Source: Armigeres subalbatus (taxonomy: Eukaryota > Arthropoda > Insecta > Diptera > Culicidae). From it: 64,000 nucleotides of DNA. The stretch lies in assembly GCF_024139115.2 (NCBI RefSeq), contig NC_085139.1, positions 14,851,533 to 14,915,532 on the forward strand, given 5' to 3'. The notes below the pieces were generated by a model, which worked only from the letters and a program-made list of their open reading frames with translations, was not told the DNA's origin and searched no databases. Shown piece by piece: positions 1-9,892 of this stretch (positions are counted from its first letter, which is position 1; every line of letters begins with the position of its first letter). The translations under genes were made by a program, and so were the position numbers.

Positions 1-480
1 TGTTTGGCCGAATATATCATTTGGCCGAACAGATTATTAGGCCGAAAGGGTTGTTTGGCCGCAAAAGTCGTTTGGCCGAAAGGGTCGTTTGGCAGAAATG
101 ATCGTTTGGCCGAAGGGGTCGCTTGGCCAAAAGGGTCATTTGGCCGGAAGGGTCATTTGGCCGAGAGAGTCATTTGGCCGAAAAAGTCATTTGACTTAAA
201 TGGTCGTTTGACCGAAAGGGTCATTTGGCCGAAAGGTTCATTCGGCCGAAAGGGTCATTCGGCCGAAATGGTTATTAGGCCGAAAGGGTCGTTTGGCCGA
301 AATGGTCATTAGGCCGAAAAGGTCATTTGGCTGAAAGGCTCGTTTGACCGAAAGGGTCATTTTACCGAAAGAGTCGTTTGGCCGAAAGGGCCATTCGGCC
401 GAAAGGGGGTTTGGCCAAAGGGTCGTTTCATCGAAATGGTCATTTGGCCGAAAGGGTAATTTGGCCGAATAGGTCATTCG
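1..480 (+). repeat. 17-bp tandem array (forward)
   Basis: Degenerate tandem repeat of about 17 bp with consensus near GGCCGAAAGGGTCATTT, running from the window edge. The apparent proteins (WPKGSFGR-type repeats) are frame artefacts of the array. The same unit recurs at 15.9-16.3, 20.1-20.6 and 25.7-25.9 kb. Confidence 0.9.
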
Positions 481-512
481 AGGGCCCTCCTTAGCCGTAA
501 GAAGAAGAAGAA
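481..512 (+). repeat. Collapsed SINE remnant (head joined to tail)
   Basis: Begins with the same 16-18 bases as the tRNA-related SINE at 17322 (gggccctccttagccg), then jumps straight into the (AAG)n tail that ends that SINE. The intervening body of about 260 bp is missing. A chance match to the head alone would not explain the adjoining tail. Confidence 0.55.
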
Positions 513-614
513 GTCATTCGAAAAGTGAGAAATTAGGAGTAAGAAGAGAGAATTCTCAATTCTCATTTCTCACTTCTCACTGTGATTACCCTCTCGCGAA
601 GTGATTACCCTCTC
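513..614. repeat. GTGAGAA/TTCTCAC palindromic repeat
   Basis: Short motifs of the type agtgagaaattaggag are followed by their inverted counterparts (ttctcatttctcacttctcac), so the stretch can fold on itself. The same motif family sits beside the 17-bp arrays near 20 kb and 26 kb. Confidence 0.6.
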
Positions 615-700
615 GGTTAAATGACCCTTTCGGCCAAGTGACCCGTTCGGCCAAATGGCCCTTTCGGCCTATTGGCATTCAGCCAAACGACCTTTCTTCA
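615..700 (-). repeat. 17-bp tandem array (inverted arm)
   Basis: Several 17-bp units in the opposite orientation (ccctttcggccaa) to the array at 1-480. With that array they frame the palindromic spacer at 481-614. Confidence 0.75.
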
Positions 701-739
701 AATCGGTGACCAGGTACTTAAATCTGCGTAACAGTTCAC

Positions 740-1420
740 TACTCGAACCTACTGTTCAATATATCGCTCGAGGGAGCGATTAGGAGAGCTGGTGTGCAAA
801 GAAGCGGTACCATTATCACAAAATCGCATATGCTCCTGGGATTTGCGGACGATATCGATATTATCGGAATTGATCGCTGTGCCGTGGAAGAGGCTTTTGC
901 GCCTTTTAAGAGGGAGACAGCGAGGATTGGACTCACGATCAATACCAGCAAAACGAAGTACATGGTCGCTGACAATCAACGTGGGTTCATTAGTGGTGGT
1001 GGTAGCGAAATAGTGCTGGATGGTGAAAAATTTGAAGTGGTAGAATAATTTGTGTATCTTGGAACATTAGTGACGTGCGATAATGATGTTACCCGCTAGG
1101 TGAAAAGGCGTATTGCAGCTGCAAATAGGGCTTATTACGGACTTCGTAACCAGCTTAAGTCCCGTAGTCTGCAAACGAAAACAAAACTCGCGCTGTATAC
1201 TACTCTGATTCTTCCGGTGGCTTTATACGGCCATGAGACATGGACGTTCAAGGAGGCTGATCGGAGAGCTCTCGGAGTGTTTGAGCGTAAGGTGCTGCGG
1301 ACAATACTCGGCGGTAAACAGGAGAACGGTATCTGGCGGCGTCGCATGAATCACGAATTGTACCAGGTGTATAAAGGGCTGGATATTATTAAGCTTATAC
1401 AACACGGCACTGATTGATGG
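740..1420 (+). pseudogene. LINE-D reverse transcriptase fragment (RTE-like)
   Basis: Covers RT motif C and the C-terminal domain of an RTE-like non-LTR retrotransposon. Visible are FADDIDIIG (the catalytic FADD box), a TSKTKYM block, then YGHETWT, FERKVLRTI and WRRRMNHEL, which are shared with LINE-B and LINE-C below. It is interrupted by a TAA near 1046 and a TAG near 1098. It is truncated at both ends: the RT fingers and endonuclease are absent and the 3' end stops after NHELYQ. Clade assignment is by remembered resemblance; a dead RT fragment is certain. Confidence 0.85.
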
Positions 1421-1918
1421 TTTCTGTAGGTTCTGTCTGTCTATTTGTGATAAGCATTGTTTGATTAATTCCAATATTCAATCTTCTTAATTTGGGCAGA
1501 CCCTTTGAGGTGATCACCAGATGACGTTATGGAAGGCTCACTGAACTTGAAATTGACTTGAACACTGAACAAATTCTAGATCAGTAGAATGAGAGACAGA
1601 AAGTACCAGAAACAGGGTAAGAAATGAAGTGCTTCGTGGGAGTTCCGGATAGCAACGTTAGGGATCAATATTCCATTCAGCATTCGTTTGGGTTACTGGT
1701 CAGTAGGGTGGTTCGCCGCGAATTGAGGCATGCTTCGACCTAAGCGTGGTAGGTATAGAAAGCATTGGCGTTTTTTCGCTTTCGATGACTCAACAAAGAT
1801 GATGCCTTGCACAAACCTCTAAGGTTGGGGAGTTTGGCCGAAATGAAGTGAAATTAACAAATAATGGTCCGCAATAGCTGCGGGCTATAGCGCACAGTGT
1901 TCTAATGATTTTTTTTTA
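1421..1918. other. Unassigned sequence
   Basis: No coding domain, tandem array or terminal repeat recognised. Probably decayed repeat DNA. Confidence 0.5.
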
Positions 1919-2206
1919 CATTTTCCGTCTCTTCTACAAAGTTGTCAAACTAGTAAGAATAGTTTTCAACACAACAATCGAGAAGGCTCTTGTCGACAAA
2001 AGTTTTCAATGTCAGTAGAAAGATGAAATTTGTGATTTTTAGCATTGAAGAAATTTGCGACTTTTTGGAATTACAAGTGGAAATACCTTTAAAAATATGT
2101 ATAATTTGAAGGTAAAATTTGTTGTATGTAAGATGGAATTTTACAATGTTCAGCAAAAACGGGTAATTTTGCCTGTTTAACAACTTCGTGGAAGAGACGG
2201 AAAATG
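1919..2206. mobile_element. MITE-like foldback element
   Basis: About 290 bp, AT-rich, bounded by imperfect inverted repeats of about 31 bp: cattttccgtctcttc on the left (1919-1950) and its reverse complement on the right (2176-2206). No coding capacity. I could not define a target duplication, so the superfamily is open. Confidence 0.65.
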
Positions 2207-2309
2207 AGAAAAATCACTATAAAGAGTTCAAATTTTAAAGGGCTTTTTACACAAAACTACTGGGCTACGAAATGGTGAGGCGACATCTGGGAAGGAGCGT
2301 CAAACATAG

Positions 2310-2848
2310 CTCTGGTCATAACTCACAAGCTCCAATACTCACGCTTCCACGGGTCTTTCGATGACAACTGACCGCCAGGGCTGCGTACTTAGCTGGTAGT
2401 GTAGCCTGGGCACTGTTGTCCTTCTGACATCAGCTAAAGTGAAAGGATGCGTCCTGAGTTTGACAGTGGGCTCTGTTGAACTTCAATAAAAAGCTACAAG
2501 TAACCGCAAGCAGGCCCTATCGAAGGCATTAGCCTAGTCCAGGTGTTGGGTGGGACTTTAAACAAATTTGACCCGACTGATCGAGCGTCTGTTCACCAAG
2601 GAGGTGCGGCACCAACAGCGTCTGTTCTGGCATCTAGCGGCTGAGTGCGAAATTCTTTTCCCCGGAAGCTATATCTAAAATATCAGCCCCATCCCGGTGG
2701 ATAGGGACCTTAGGCCAACAACCTACTGCTCCCGAAACTTAACAAACCGTTTGGGAAACCAACGAAGAAAGATCGAGAACTGATACAGCGGCGACGACTT
2801 TTGGCATGAAATAAAGGACACGAATTGGAACATGGGATGTTTAACGTT
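2310..2848 (+). mobile_element. LINE-A copy 1, segment 1 (5' leader)
   Basis: 5' untranslated leader and first codons of the LINE-A non-LTR element. The end reads cacgaattggaacatggg, the kind of entry into the endonuclease domain that encodes a (T)GTWNVRTL-type start in this clade. It is cut at 2848 by the LINE-B insertion, and the 12-bp duplication atgtttaacgtt (2837-2848) recurs at 4361-4372, where LINE-A resumes. The 5' boundary is approximate. Confidence 0.55.
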
Positions 2849-2871
2849 GAACACCTACTAAGAACACCTGA

Positions 2872-3440
2872 ATGGCGATGTGGCAGACGAAGAACCTGGG
2901 AGAACGCGTGCAGGACATAATTTTACCGGCTCCGGATCTCCAGGAAATCCAGGAGGAGATTGGCCGGCTGAAGAACAACAAAGCCCCTGGGGTTGACCAA
3001 CTACCAGGAGAACTACTCCCGAGCAGCACAAGTCAGACAAAAATGGTTGCAGCAACTTAATTGTGACTGAATCCGGTCACATATAAGTAGCAGTAACTTA
3101 TGTGGAACATGTGTGCTGCTAGGGCTTAAACACGGTGGTAAGGCACTGGCTAGAGCGCTGCACTGGGTCATTACCAAGATTTGGGGGGAGGAAGTTTTGC
3201 CGCAGGAGTGGATGGAAGATGTCGTGTGTCCCATCTACAAAAAGGGCGATAAGCTAGATTGTAGCAACTACCGCGCAATCACATTGCTGAACGCCGCCTA
3301 CAAGGTACTCTCCCAAATTGTATGCCGTCGACTAGCATCAACTGCAAGGGATTTCGTGGGGCAGTACCAGGCGGGTTTTATGGGCGAACGCTCCACCGTC
3401 GAAGACAAAGTACATGATAGGAAGAGGTTCAAGAGACGAC
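2872..3440 (+). pseudogene. LINE-B reverse transcriptase, N-terminal part
   Basis: RT fingers of an RTE-like element: LKNNKAPGVDQLPGELL, then after the MITE at 3018-3124 the frame resumes with KHGGKALARALHWVITKIW, ICPIYKKGDK-like CPIYKKGDKLD, the NYRAITLLNAAYK block and YQAGFMGERST. Near 3400 the sequence jumps from the GERST box straight to the SKTKYM region, so the palm with motif A and the FADD box is deleted. It cannot make an active polymerase. Confidence 0.85.
3018..3124. mobile_element. CCCGAGCAG-type MITE, copy 1 (107 bp)
   Basis: Terminal inverted repeats CCCGAGCAGCACA and its partner TGTGCTGCTAGGG. It interrupts the LINE-B RT frame between codons for GELL and KHGGKA, and the frame is restored if the 107 bp plus one copy of the flanking dinucleotide CT is removed. 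It matches 31527-31632 in inverted orientation over its whole length. No coding capacity. Confidence 0.85.
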
Positions 3441-3445
3441 AATAT

Positions 3446-3686
3446 TTTTGAAAGACAGGAACACCGTCTTAGACCAGAGGTCGTACAGACTGAACACTTA
3501 ACACCTAGCATGAGACAACGGACAGGACACATAACAACCAGTGGTCCGGTGGAGAATTTTTCGATCACAAAAAGTTTCCTCCTTACCGGAGCGGGAATCG
3601 AACCCACACTCCATAGCCCATGCGTTAAGACGAATGACGTCGCTAACCGCACGGCCACGAAGCCCACCGGAAACCTGTCTGCTGCC
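3446..3686 (-). mobile_element. tRNA-derived SINE in LINE-B
   Basis: On the minus strand it starts with a tRNA-like head that contains the RNA polymerase III B box GGTTCGATTCC (the plus strand shows gggaatcgaaccc) and ends in a short A run near 3446. It lies between two copies of atat (3442-3445 and 3687-3690), inside LINE-B just after the codons for RGSRDDN. The body differs from the GAA-tailed SINEs at 16.3 and 17.3 kb, so it is a different family. Confidence 0.7.
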
Positions 3687-3690
3687 ATAT

Positions 3691-4347
3691 GAGCCACCAC
3701 CGCGAGTTTGCATCGGTGGTGACGAAATCGAGGTGGTAGAGGAATTTGTGTACTTGGGCCCACTGGTGACTGCCGAAAATGATACCAGCAGAGAAATTCG
3801 GAGACGCATAGTGGCTGGAAATCGTACGTACTTTGGACTCCGCAAGACGCTCCGATCGAATAGAGTTCGCCGCCGTACCAAACTGACAATCTACAAAACG
3901 CTCATTAGACCGGTAGTCCTCTACGGACACTAGACCTGGACGATGCTCGTGGAGGACCAACACGCACTCGGAGTTTTCGAAAGGAAAGTGCTGCGTACCA
4001 TCTATGGTGGGTTGCAGATGGCGGACGGTACGTGGAGGAGGCGAATGAACCACGAGTTGCATCAGCTGTTGGGAGAACCATCCATCGTTCACACCGCGAA
4101 AATCGGACGACTGCGGTGGGCCGGGCACGTAGCCAGAATGTCGGACAGTAACCCGGTGAAAATGGTTCTCGACAACGATCCGACGGGAACAAGAAGGCGA
4201 GGTGCGCAGCGGGCAAGGTGGATCGATCAGGTGGAAGATGACTTGCGGACCCTCCGTAGACTGCGTGGTTGGCGACGTGTAGCCATGGACCGAGCCGAAT
4301 GGAGAAGACTCTTATATACCGCACAGGCCACTTCAGCCTTAGTCTGA
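3691..4347 (+). pseudogene. LINE-B C-terminal domain
   Basis: Region downstream of the RT active site. It shows EVVEEFVYLGPL, REIRRRIVAGNR, a FERKVLRTIYGG block, WRRRMNHELHQL and the GRLRWAGHVARM block, ending in ATSALV before the stop at 4345. A TAG near 3931 breaks the YGHETWT box. Nearly the same C-terminal tail occurs at 36068-36218. Confidence 0.85.
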
Positions 4348-4360
4348 ATAAATAATAATA

Positions 4361-5340
4361 ATGTTTAACGTTAGCTCAGCAAGGTAACTCGTCGTCAGCC
4401 GAAAATGGAGACGGAGCCTTCTTGATGTCCGGAATAAACGCAGCGCTGACGTCTGACCATCACCTTTTAATTGGCGAGATCCGATTACGCATTGCTCGGA
4501 TTCAGCGGCGGGAGAAAAGACTGGGACGGCGATTCAACACACGCCGACTAGAAGATCCAGCTGTGAAGAGATCGTTCATTGAAGAACTTGGAACTCGGGC
4601 AGTGGATGTTCCGGAAGGTGGCAGCGTAGAAGAGCAGTGGACGGCCATCAAGAATGCCTTTATCGAAACAAGCGAGAACAACCTGGGTGAGCTGCGCACT
4701 CAGCGGAAGGAGTGGATTACGGATGCAACCTGGCGAAAATAGAGGAGCGTAGAGAAGCAAAGGCCGCGATAGAGCGGGCAAGAACCAGAGCAGCCAAGTA
4801 CGAGTGTTGTCAACGGTATTCGGCTCTAGAAAAGGAAGTTAAACGCTGCTGCAAACGGAACTGGCGATTTTCGCCTCCTCTACTATATCTCACGACGCCT
4901 GAGTGGAGCAAGGATGAATCCGAGGATGCCGGTGAGAGATGCGACAGGTCAGTTACTCACCGACCCAACTGATCAGCTGAAAGGTTGGTTCGAGCATTTC
5001 GAACAACTTCTTCAAGTTTCGATGCCCGACCAACCATCAACATCTCGACCAAGGGCGTGACGGATTACCCGCGTCAACCCAGGAGGAGATTGAAGCAGCC
5101 ATCCGTAGCATGAAGTCCAACAAAGCTCGATCGCATTTCAGCAGAGATGCTCAAAACTGACCCCATGCTATCTGCGCAAATGTTGCATCAACTATTCTGC
5201 AATATCTTTTATAACTTTTCCGGCGAACTGGATGTAGGGCGTCTTAGTGAAGGTCCCAAAAAAGGGGAACTGGCTGTGTGCGACAGTCGGCGAGGCATCG
5301 TGTTACTGTGCAATATTCTCAAAGTTCTGTGCAAAGTTAT
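4361..5340 (+). pseudogene. LINE-A copy 1, segment 2 (endonuclease end to RT start)
   Basis: Matches the minus-strand LINE-A copy at 54.2-56.2 kb. It reads from the endonuclease end (SDHHLLIGEIRLRIARI) through the linker (ENNLGELRTQRK) to the RT entry (AVCDSRRGIVLLCNILKVL). Frames shift near 4735 and 4950, and part of the linker is missing. It stops at gttat, the 5-bp target duplication of BEL-1, and resumes at 12978. Confidence 0.8.
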
Positions 5341-5698
5341 TGTTAAAGCAAGTAAGGGCACAAACACGGTACGCCACTGTGAAGCACTCAGCTGCGTAGC
5401 GACGGCCGTGCGATGTGCAAAAATGCGAAAACCAGCTGATATGTGCGAACCGAGAGATAGGCGATCAGTGATGCGCTCTCGCAGCATCACTGATAGGTAG
5501 CGATAGTTAGTTATCTCCCAACCGCCGCCGGTGTTGCTATCGGTCGACCATACGACCTCGTACAGCAATAAAGTTATTTACAGTCCACAATCAAGTGTTT
5601 TTCGGTGGAAATAAATTTCGCTAGTGACCGTATCACAAACTGTATCAATTCGCGTTCCGAATAAGTTTCCGCGGGTGCAAACGGGAAGATTCCCAACA
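5341..5698 (+). repeat. BEL-1 5' LTR
   Basis: 358 bp, TG...CA ends. It contains an AATAAA at 5567-5572 and another AATAAA near 5610, which would direct polyadenylation in the 3' copy. By eye it differs from the 3' LTR at three positions (one near 5549, two near 5589-5592). Confidence 0.95.
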
Positions 5699-5701
5699 TT
5701 T

Positions 5702-5722
5702 TGGTCCCGCCGAGCCGGATTT
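5702..5722 (+). promoter_or_regulatory. BEL-1 primer-binding site candidate
   Basis: TGG begins three bases after the LTR and is followed by tcccgccgagccggattt. This resembles the complement of an insect tRNA-Tyr 3' end, with two mismatches and one extra base. The position is right for minus-strand priming; the tRNA identity is an inference from memory. Confidence 0.45.
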
Positions 5723-6381
5723 GTCGGGCCCGTTGAGCAATTTCAGTGCGTGAATTGTGTGTGATATCGGCCATCGAGCTACTGCGGACAATATACCGAT
5801 TGCTAATTGTTCGGTACTTTGTTTTTTTTGGCGCGGAACGCCATCGTAAAAGTGGTTTAATTGACCGGGTAGAGACCCGTGTGTTGAAAAGGAAACTGCT
5901 TAGGTGATTCTTTGCCGTCGCCTGTGTGGCCTTTTGGAGTGTTGTGTTTGGTTGCTGCAGACAATCAGAGGATCGGAAGGATTGCTCGCCTTTTGTGGAC
6001 CAACGTAACCGAGCCCAGGGCCTGGGGTGGACATCTGGAGATCGCCGATACGAGATAAGTAGCCTGTGTGAGAGATTGTGTGGTTGAGGTGTCTGGATTG
6101 ATTTATTTTGTCACCAGACATAGAAACTCTACTGAGGTAGATTGTTTCATGCTCGTGTGGAGCATAAAATTGCATGCAAGTTGTACATACCCAGTACAGC
6201 TCCAGTGGGGAATAAGTTGTGATTCTCCGGTTTTATGATTTATTGCCTTTTGAAGGCACTTGAGATTGCTGGGAAGTGATTATTCACTTTTGACAATTTT
6301 TGCCTGTCTTTGTCAATTCGCTCGGTCGCTTGAGGTCTCGGGAGTGAGTTGTGAATTTTGAAGTGAAGTGATTCAAGCAAA

Positions 6382-6825
6382 ATGCCAGTGTCCGATTTAC
6401 GAGCTCTTGTGAAGCAGGAGCGTCATGCGTGGATTACTATGGAGAACATTGAGGAGTTCTTGGAAACGTATGACGAAGTGCGTGATAAGTGCGTAGTGCA
6501 GTTTCGCATGCAGAAACTTGACGAAGTGTACGACAAGTATTGTGAAGTGCGAGTACAAATTGAGGTTCAAACCGACGATCTGGATATACAGGATGCAGCT
6601 AAGGATGAATCCGGTGAAAGTAGACCGCAGGACATGGCTGAGGCTCGGAAGAGGGAAAACGAAGAAATCTTTAAAGAGTTCGAGAATAAATATTTCAGGC
6701 TGAAGCAGCAGTTATTTTCGAAGACGGTCGGAAACGCTGGAGATGTGTCAGCACGGCAAACGGTGGTCAAGCGTGTCAACCATAACGGATATGTATCCAG
6801 AGCTGAAGCTGCCCACTTTCTCTAG
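6382..6825 (+). pseudogene. BEL-1 Gag, N-terminal segment
   Basis: An ATG at 6382 starts a 147-residue frame rich in charged residues and probably helical (REN EEIFKEFENKYF type). It sits just upstream of the DUF1759-type Gag region and ends only because of a frameshift near 6790, where the continuing Gag sequence (YPELKLPTF) moves to another frame. In related elements this N-terminal helix precedes the Gag core that assembles particles. The first ATG after the leader is the natural start. Confidence 0.75.
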
Positions 6826-9800
6826 CAAGCTTTCTGAATGGATCAACTTCCGGGACAATTTCAAGTCATTGATCCATGACAACAATCAGTTGAATTGCAT
6901 TGACAAGTTCAACTATCTTCGAACGTCATTGAAGGATGAAGCTCAACTCCAGATCAACCAAATCCAGGTCAGCTCTGCAAACTATGCCCTTGCTTGGACC
7001 ACTCTGGAGGCCAAATACGAGAATCACAAGCTGATTGCTCAAGAACACTTGAGAGCCATTTTCGCGGTTGCTCCGATGAAGGTGGAAGACTATCAGGGAT
7101 TGAATCATCTCCTAACGACATTTAGGGTCAATTTGCAGCAGCTGGAGAAGCTAGGAGACATTACCGACAACTGGGGTACGCTACTCGCGTTCATGCTTTC
7201 CCAGAAGCTTGATGACGATACGATGCGACACTGGGAAACGCACCACAGTTCGAAGGACATTCCATCGTACAAGCCTATGGTGGAGTTCCTGGAAAAACAC
7301 TGTGCTATTCTTCAGTCCACGTCAGCGCGAAGGAGCATCGAGTTCAAGAGGCCGGTTAAGAGTCAAGTGGTTCATGCTGCAGTGTCATCTGATGCGATTT
7401 GCCAAGTCTGCAACGGTGGATCGCATTCCATTGAGCAGTGTAGACGCTTCGGGAAAATGAAGGTCATCGATAGGAAGATGATCGTGCGGAAGCTTGGATT
7501 GTGTCTGCAGTGTCTGCGATCTGGACACTTTGTCATGGATTGTTCGAGGTCTGCTTGTGGCAAATGCGGAGGAAATCATCATTATATGCTTCATCCATAC
7601 GTCGCTCCGGTGAGCCAGGAGCAAGCTTCAAGCCAACCCTCCTCCCAAGTCCAAACGAAGAGACCTCAAGTCGCGAACCCACCGTCACAGCACTCATATC
7701 AGGCCCAAACCCGGAACAATTCACACAACAACCCACAGCCTACACAAACACCAAGTACATCTTCGCAGTATGTACGCTTGATACCTCCCACCAATACTCC
7801 TACAATACACCACACTGCTACAACATCCGAAACACACCATCAGTCAAGCATTGCGCTTCTGTCTATCGCTATCGTAAAACTTGGTGATCGTCACGGAAAC
7901 ACCGTATTTGCGCGCGCTTTGCTGGACAACGGTTCACAGATCTGTATTATGTCCGAGTCGTTGTCTCAGAAGTTGAAGTTCCAGCGAGATCGAGAAAATT
8001 TGCCTGTGAAAAAAGGTGTGGGTGGTTGTTCGTCTGTCAGCAAGCAAGCAGTGTTAGCTACAATTTCTTCGTGCAATTCGTCGTACGTGTCGTGTGAACT
8101 GAAGTTCTATGTGCTGTCGAAGATTACGTCGAACCTGCCGCAGCAAAGCTTCGATATTTCCTCGTGTCATTTACCGGAGGGAATTTCTTTGGCGGATCCA
8201 AACTTCAACGAGTCTGGGGCGGTTGACGTGATTTTGGGTGCGGTTATCTTCTACGACCTCCTGTTGGACTCACAGCGAAAGCTCCCTGGTTCGGGATTGA
8301 TTCTTCGGAACACACAGCTGGGATGGATTGTTGCCGGAAGTATTCCAGATGCCTCTGTGGTCAGCTACAACACGGTAGCATCTGCGCCTGTGACTACGGA
8401 AGAACTCCGTGAGGAACTAGCGAGGTTCTGGGAGCTGGAATCATGTCGCACGAAGAGCTGTCTGTCCATCGAGGAGTCTGCATGCGAAGCTATTTTTAAG
8501 GAGACAACTACCAGAGATTCAGATGGCAAATTTCGAGTAACGCTGCCGAAGAGAAAGAACATGATCGAGAAGTTGGGAAAATCGAAGCTGATAGCGAAGA
8601 AACGTTTCCTGTCAATGGAGAAACGGTTGGACGCCAACACAGAAATGAAGGCGCTATACACAGCTTTCATGCACGAATACTTGCAAATGGGTCACATGCA
8701 AGAAGTCGTAAACGGCAGCGAAGATGAAGTTTCTACTCAGGAATATTATATCCCGCACCACCGGATGGTATGGCAAAGCGAGCAGGATCAGCAGCTGCAC
8801 AAAATATTCTGGAGAAATACGTCCCAGGAGCCATTGCGGACGTTTAAGCTCACCACTGAGACGTATGGTACGTCATCAGCACCCTACCTGGCTACTCGGT
8901 GCCTAAACCAGTGTGCCGAAGAAGGAGCGGATCGCTATCCCGTTGGATCTAGGGTGGTCAAACGGAGCTTCTATGTGGATGACATGCTAGCAGGATCGAA
9001 TACAATCGAAGAAGGCATTCTACTGTGCAAGGAAGTTCTGGAGCTTCTGAAGGGGTCAGGATTCAACCTGAGAAAGTGGAATTCCAACAATTCGCAGATT
9101 TTGAGAACGATTCCTTCCCATCTGAGAGACGATCGTGAACTTCTGGACTTGGACGAGAAGACAACTGTCAAGACGCTGGGCATTACCTGGGAGCCAGCTA
9201 CCGACACGCTATGGATCAAAGTTCCTGATTTGAGGCCAAGTGGGCCAATCACGCACCGTGTGGTGCTATCAGAGATAGCTCGTTTGTTTGATCCATATGG
9301 GTTAGTTGGTCCGGTGGTGGTCCAGGGGAAAATATTCCTTCAAGAGTTGTGGAAGGGAAAATACTCGTGGGATGAGCCACTCAGCGAAGAACTTCAGTCA
9401 CGATGGTTGGAGTTCAAAACCAATCTTCGAGAGTTGGACACGGTATCTGTTCCTCGGTGGATCGGTTTAGGTAAAGATATTATCTCGTGCGAGTTCCATG
9501 GATTCAGCGATGCAAGCGATAAGGCGTACGGTGCAGCGGTTTATTTGCGCTGTATGGACCGAAACGGAAATATTACCGTCAACCTGCTGATGGCAAAATC
9601 TAAGATTGCGCCATTGGAGGATCTCAGCAGAAGAAAGAAAAGGCAGTCCACGCCCAGGCTGGAGCTATCTGCAGCGCTACTGTTGGCGCACTTGTACGAA
9701 TATGTCTCAACCAGTATGGCGATTGAAGCGAAGTCATTCTTCTGGATTGATTCTACAATTGTCAAATGCTGGATTTCCTCACACCCGTCAAGCTGGCAAG

Positions 9801-9892
9801 CTTTCGTGGCCAACCGTGTATCGGAGATACAGCACACCACAAAGGATGGTGCTTGGAACCATGCTCCTGGGTCGAGAATCCTGCGGATATGA
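6743..9892 (+). CDS. BEL-1 Gag-protease-RT-RNase H polyprotein (frameshifted, RT deleted)
   Basis: A 1049-residue open frame; the first 16 or so residues are out-of-frame readthrough and Gag proper enters at YPELKLPTF. Residues about 20-190 are the Gag core (DUF1759 type). Zinc-knuckle-like motifs lie at about 219-285 (CQVC, CLQCLRSGHFVMDC, CGKCGGNHH). The aspartic protease site LLDNGSQ is near 392. The RT keeps YVDDM near 744 and RNase H starts at GFSDASD near 920. Between YYIPHH and IFWRN some 70 residues are missing, including RT motif A with its catalytic Asp, although the frame stays open. It ends at a frameshift near 9870, before NPADMISR. Confidence 0.93.
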   Translation: MCQHGKRWSSVSTITDMYPELKLPTFSSKLSEWINFRDNFKSLIHDNNQLNCIDKFNYLRTSLKDEAQLQINQIQVSSANYALAWTTLEAKYENHKLIAQEHLRAIFAVAPMKVEDYQGLNHLLTTFRVNLQQLEKLGDITDNWGTLLAFMLSQKLDDDTMRHWETHHSSKDIPSYKPMVEFLEKHCAILQSTSARRSIEFKRPVKSQVVHAAVSSDAICQVCNGGSHSIEQCRRFGKMKVIDRKMIVRKLGLCLQCLRSGHFVMDCSRSACGKCGGNHHYMLHPYVAPVSQEQASSQPSSQVQTKRPQVANPPSQHSYQAQTRNNSHNNPQPTQTPSTSSQYVRLIPPTNTPTIHHTATTSETHHQSSIALLSIAIVKLGDRHGNTVFARALLDNGSQICIMSESLSQKLKFQRDRENLPVKKGVGGCSSVSKQAVLATISSCNSSYVSCELKFYVLSKITSNLPQQSFDISSCHLPEGISLADPNFNESGAVDVILGAVIFYDLLLDSQRKLPGSGLILRNTQLGWIVAGSIPDASVVSYNTVASAPVTTEELREELARFWELESCRTKSCLSIEESACEAIFKETTTRDSDGKFRVTLPKRKNMIEKLGKSKLIAKKRFLSMEKRLDANTEMKALYTAFMHEYLQMGHMQEVVNGSEDEVSTQEYYIPHHRMVWQSEQDQQLHKIFWRNTSQEPLRTFKLTTETYGTSSAPYLATRCLNQCAEEGADRYPVGSRVVKRSFYVDDMLAGSNTIEEGILLCKEVLELLKGSGFNLRKWNSNNSQILRTIPSHLRDDRELLDLDEKTTVKTLGITWEPATDTLWIKVPDLRPSGPITHRVVLSEIARLFDPYGLVGPVVVQGKIFLQELWKGKYSWDEPLSEELQSRWLEFKTNLRELDTVSVPRWIGLGKDIISCEFHGFSDASDKAYGAAVYLRCMDRNGNITVNLLMAKSKIAPLEDLSRRKKRQSTPRLELSAALLLAHLYEYVSTSMAIEAKSFFWIDSTIVKCWISSHPSSWQAFVANRVSEIQHTTKDGAWNHAPGSRILRI

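Larger units (their letters stand above)
2849..4360 (+). mobile_element. LINE-B copy 1, 5'-truncated and internally deleted
   Basis: RTE-like non-LTR copy inserted into LINE-A. It ends in an AATAAATAATAATA-type tail directly followed by the target duplication atgtttaacgtt (4361-4372; the left copy is 2837-2848). It lacks the endonuclease. It carries a MITE (3018-3124), an internal RT deletion near 3405 and a SINE (3446-3686). The same family recurs at 35262-36230. Confidence 0.85.
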
